9,019 nucleotides of DNA from contig RFOR01000018.1 of NCBI GenBank assembly GCA_009926525.1, forward strand, positions 1 to 9,019, given 5' to 3'. Shown piece by piece: positions 7,659-9,019 of the stretch (positions within the stretch are counted from its first letter, which is position 1; each line of letters opens with the position of its first letter). The notes beneath the pieces were generated by a model that was not told the origin of the DNA, did not search any database, and saw nothing but the letters and a program-made list of their open reading frames with translations. The translations under genes and the position numbers were made by a program. The DNA comes from Methylophilaceae bacterium. Its GTDB lineage: Bacteria > Pseudomonadota > Gammaproteobacteria > Burkholderiales > Methylophilaceae.

Positions 7659-7695
7659 TACGCTATTTTTGATTTTTATCAACTAATTTAGCGTA
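7659..7695 (-). promoter_or_regulatory. nested inverted repeat in the ppsA leader
   Basis: Outer arms TACGCTA (7659-7665) and TAGCGTA (7689-7695) form a perfect 7-bp stem. Inside them TTGAT (7669-7673) and ATCAA (7678-7682) form a 5-bp stem with a 4-nt loop. The structure ends 7 bases before the ppsA Shine-Dalgarno. It could be an RNA leader structure affecting ppsA translation or mRNA stability, or a dyad DNA operator. It does not match a riboswitch class I know. Confidence 0.45.
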
Positions 7696-7733
7696 AATAT
7701 TTTTGTTTTCAGAGTGTTATGCTTCGTGCGATT

Positions 7734-7760
7734 TTTATATTTCAGATCACTTAAAAGCAA
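7734..7760 (-). promoter_or_regulatory. weak sigma-70-like promoter candidate for ppsA
   Basis: The minus strand carries TTGCTT (7755-7760) and TATAAA (7734-7739) with a 15-bp spacer, shorter than the optimal 17. It is the best -35/-10 pair I see upstream of ppsA and would place the transcription start just upstream of the nested inverted repeat. The local sequence is very AT-rich, so chance matches are likely. Confidence 0.25.
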
Positions 7761-7803
7761 AAAAAGTAAAAGTAGTATTTTGCCTAATAAGCGGTCTTCT
7801 GTC

Positions 7804-7817
7804 ACGCTGAATAGCGT
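7804..7817. repeat. short palindrome ACGCT-GAAT-AGCGT between ppsA and the small Cys gene
   Basis: Perfect 5-bp arms with a 4-bp spacer. The half-site ACGCT/AGCGT is the same as the core of the arms in the ppsA leader dyad at 7659-7695. There is no T-run nearby, so it is more likely an operator-type dyad than a terminator. It could also be chance. Confidence 0.3.
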
Positions 7818-7843
7818 CTTTGTGAATAAGAATCCTTGAATAA

Positions 7844-7869
7844 TTTCCGTTTTTTTTGTTAGGCGGAAA
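7844..7869. repeat. inverted repeat TTTCCG ... CGGAAA
   Basis: Six-base arms (7844-7849 and 7864-7869) separated by 14 bp that include an eight-T run. It lies in the shared upstream region of ppsA (minus) and the small Cys gene (plus), about 70 bp from the latter's start. The rest of the stretch from 7654 to 7939 is AT-rich with no further gene visible on either strand. Confidence 0.3.
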
Positions 7870-7939
7870 CTATTTTAATGGCTCAAGCATCCAAAAAAAG
7901 TTAAAGTAATTAAGATAACACTTAAAGAAAGTTATAAAC

Positions 7940-8104
7940 ATGAGTCATGCACAAGAAAACAGCCAGACATCACTTAGTCACTTAGAGGAAACATTGGCTA
8001 AAACTTGTTTTTGCAAACTAAGAGAGAGTTGCCCTGACAAAACAGGTAGTGAGTGTTTAAAGGATCGCAATATCTACAAAGAGTTTATGCAGCAGCAGTC
8101 TTAA
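7940..8104 (+). CDS. small four-cysteine protein, 54 aa, unknown function
   Basis: A short open frame starting at ATG 7940 and ending at TAA 8104. I do not recognise a family. The N-terminal half (1-21) is polar and probably helical (SQTSLSHLEETLAK). Four cysteines follow at 23, 25, 31 and 39 (TCFCKLRESC, then SECLKDRN), a C-x-C-x5-C-x7-C spacing, with a helical charged tail ending FMQQQS. The spacing could bind a metal such as zinc or an iron-sulfur cluster, or form disulfides, but there is no signal peptide, so a cytosolic metal site is more likely. The upstream AAAGAAAG is only a weak ribosome binding site. It fills an otherwise empty gap between divergently placed ppsA and convergent yaeQ, and its stop overlaps the yaeQ stop within TTAA (4-bp overlap). 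Composition and placement argue for a real gene, but it is unproven. Confidence 0.6.
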   Translation: MSHAQENSQTSLSHLEETLAKTCFCKLRESCPDKTGSECLKDRNIYKEFMQQQS

Positions 8105-8640
8105 TTAAAGGCTTTCAATACAGCAGGCAGAAGCGTAAAGCTACCTGCACCATGAGTCACCAGCATTTCATCGTCTTGCATCGTACAACTGATATTCATA
8201 TTTCTTGTGGCCGCGCTAGCAAGTTCTTCTGTGCTTGGCAAATTAATCACGGTTAAGTTATCTAGCTTGAGAAGTGCCTTGCTGTTTTGATCCCACCACA
8301 TATCAGCCGTGCGGCCACCGTATAGTAATAACGCCACTTGTTTAGAACGACCGCAAGCTTTGCGAAGTACACGTTCATCAGGCAGACCAACATCTATCCA
8401 AAGCTCAATGGCGCCTGTTAAATCCTTTTGCCATAAGTCTGGTTCTTCGTCATCGCTTAAGCCTTTGCCAAAAGCCAATGACTCTCTTGCAAACAATGCA
8501 AAAGCAATGAGCCTTACCATTAAGCGTTCTTCGGTTTCAGAAGGGTGTCTGGCAAGCGTTAAGCTATGTGCAGCATAGTAGTTGCTGTCCATGTTGGACA
8601 CTTGCAAGTCCGCTTTGTAGATGGTGGATTTTAGTGCCAT
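8101..8640 (-). CDS. yaeQ: YaeQ family protein (PD-(D/E)XK nuclease-like fold)
   Basis: A 179-residue protein matching the YaeQ family along its full length (E. coli YaeQ is 181). The start MALKSTIYKADLQV and the motifs LTLARHPSETEERLMVRL (27-44), DDEEPDLW (63-70), WIDVGLPDERVLRKAC (81-96) and WWDQN (115-119) are the family's conserved blocks. The family has been assigned to the PD-(D/E)XK nuclease superfamily by fold. E. coli YaeQ was linked historically to suppression of an rfaH defect, and its biochemical role remains unclear. It is cytosolic, with no signal or membrane segment. ATG 8640 overlaps the end of the upstream S4-domain gene by 10 bp, so the two are almost certainly co-transcribed and probably translationally coupled. 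AGAAG upstream of the ATG may also serve as ribosome binding site. Confidence 0.94.
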   Translation of the reverse strand: MALKSTIYKADLQVSNMDSNYYAAHSLTLARHPSETEERLMVRLIAFALFARESLAFGKGLSDDEEPDLWQKDLTGAIELWIDVGLPDERVLRKACGRSKQVALLLYGGRTADMWWDQNSKALLKLDNLTVINLPSTEELASAATRNMNISCTMQDDEMLVTHGAGSFTLLPAVLKAFN

Positions 8641-9017
8641 GGTGATTTCTTCTCTGCACTCGGGTCAGCCTTATTTGCACTATTTTTTTTTGCAGACTTT
8701 GTGCCTGTTGGCTTGACGCCTGCGCCACTGCGCCGATTAGGCTGACCTTTGCCACGCACTTTAGGGGCTTTTACTTTTGGTGGTTTGATTTCAGCATTAG
8801 GGTCTATGCTAATCAATATACGTTTACCTTGGCATTCAATAATTTGACCAGCTTTTATTTTGGCAGTTTTGCGAAGTTCTAACTCGCCATCTACTTTAAC
8901 TAAGCCTTCAGCCACCATGGCTTTGCCTCGTCCGCCACTGTCTGCCAAGTCAACCAACTTGAGCAGGTTGCACAGCTCAACGTATTCGGTATTTATTATA
9001 AATTCAATATCTTGCAT
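8631..9017 (-). CDS. S4-domain RNA-binding protein (YbcJ-like) with basic C-terminal tail
   Basis: A 128-residue protein. Residues about 1-70 match the small YbcJ-type S4 RNA-binding proteins: EYVELCNLLKL (11-21), DSGGRGKAMVAEGLVKVDGELELRKTAKI (26-54, the S4 fold core) and AGQIIECQGKRILI. E. coli YbcJ consists only of this domain (about 70 residues). Here about 50 more residues follow, rich in Lys, Arg, Pro, Ser and Gly (KPPKVKAPKVRGKGQPNRR, 78-96, then KKNSANKADPSAEKK), likely disordered and able to add non-specific RNA affinity. The likely substrate is structured RNA or the ribosome; the precise target is unknown. The start ATG 9017 agrees with the family N-terminus, but only 2 bp lie upstream in the window, so its ribosome binding site is not visible. 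The gene contains a 9-base A tract on the coding strand (8683-8691). The 3' end overlaps yaeQ by 10 bp. Confidence 0.88.
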   Translation of the reverse strand: MQDIEFIINTEYVELCNLLKLVDLADSGGRGKAMVAEGLVKVDGELELRKTAKIKAGQIIECQGKRILISIDPNAEIKPPKVKAPKVRGKGQPNRRSGAGVKPTGTKSAKKNSANKADPSAEKKSPWH

Positions 9018-9019
9018 TA

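Noticed and set aside
7850..7857. T-run as part of an intrinsic terminator
   Set aside because: The run is in the loop between the arms TTTCCG and CGGAAA rather than after a stem, so it does not have terminator geometry on either strand.
8309..8578. 89-codon plus-strand frame inside yaeQ, and 8053-8256 spanning the yaeQ end
   Set aside because: Antisense to a clear YaeQ family gene; composition is that of a shadow frame.

Overview
The window looks like compact chromosomal core DNA from a moderately AT-leaning betaproteobacterium. RimO, PpsA, PpsR, SrkA and YaeQ read as close relatives of their enterobacterial counterparts. The periplasmic glutathione peroxidase and the small two-helix membrane protein have a look I associate with Betaproteobacteria. 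A methylotroph of the Methylophilaceae is my best guess, but this is inference from gene content and style; no marker gene settles it. I see no insertion sequence, prophage, tRNA, rRNA or CRISPR array.

Layout, left to right: the 3' part of a ZIP-family metal transporter (+, cut by the window edge); a small two-helix membrane protein (-) that overlaps its 3' end; rimO (+), the ribosomal protein S12 methylthiotransferase; an unrecognised 110-residue protein (-); a periplasmic glutathione peroxidase (+) followed 25 bp later by srkA (+), a stress-response kinase; then, on the minus strand, ppsR and ppsA in the transcription order ppsA-ppsR, forming the PEP synthase and its regulator. A leader region of about 300 bp with several inverted repeats lies upstream of ppsA. 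It is followed by a 54-residue cysteine-containing protein (+), then yaeQ (-) and an S4-domain RNA-binding protein with a long basic tail (-), in the transcription order S4-yaeQ with a 10-bp overlap.

Functional themes are gluconeogenic control (PpsA makes PEP from pyruvate; PpsR switches it on and off by phosphorylation of the catalytic domain), oxidative or envelope stress protection (glutathione peroxidase plus SrkA), ribosome modification or RNA binding (RimO, the S4 protein), and divalent metal transport. 

The architecture is the most distinctive aspect. Three small genes lie opposite to their larger neighbours, and each overlaps a neighbour's 3' end. All four convergent junctions leave 7 bp or less, with no obvious intrinsic terminators. 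Nothing here is a clear new multi-gene system. The best candidates for undescribed biology are the small Cys protein at 7940-8104, the 110-residue protein at 2407-2739, and RNA structures at the ppsA leader and the ppsA/ppsR junction.
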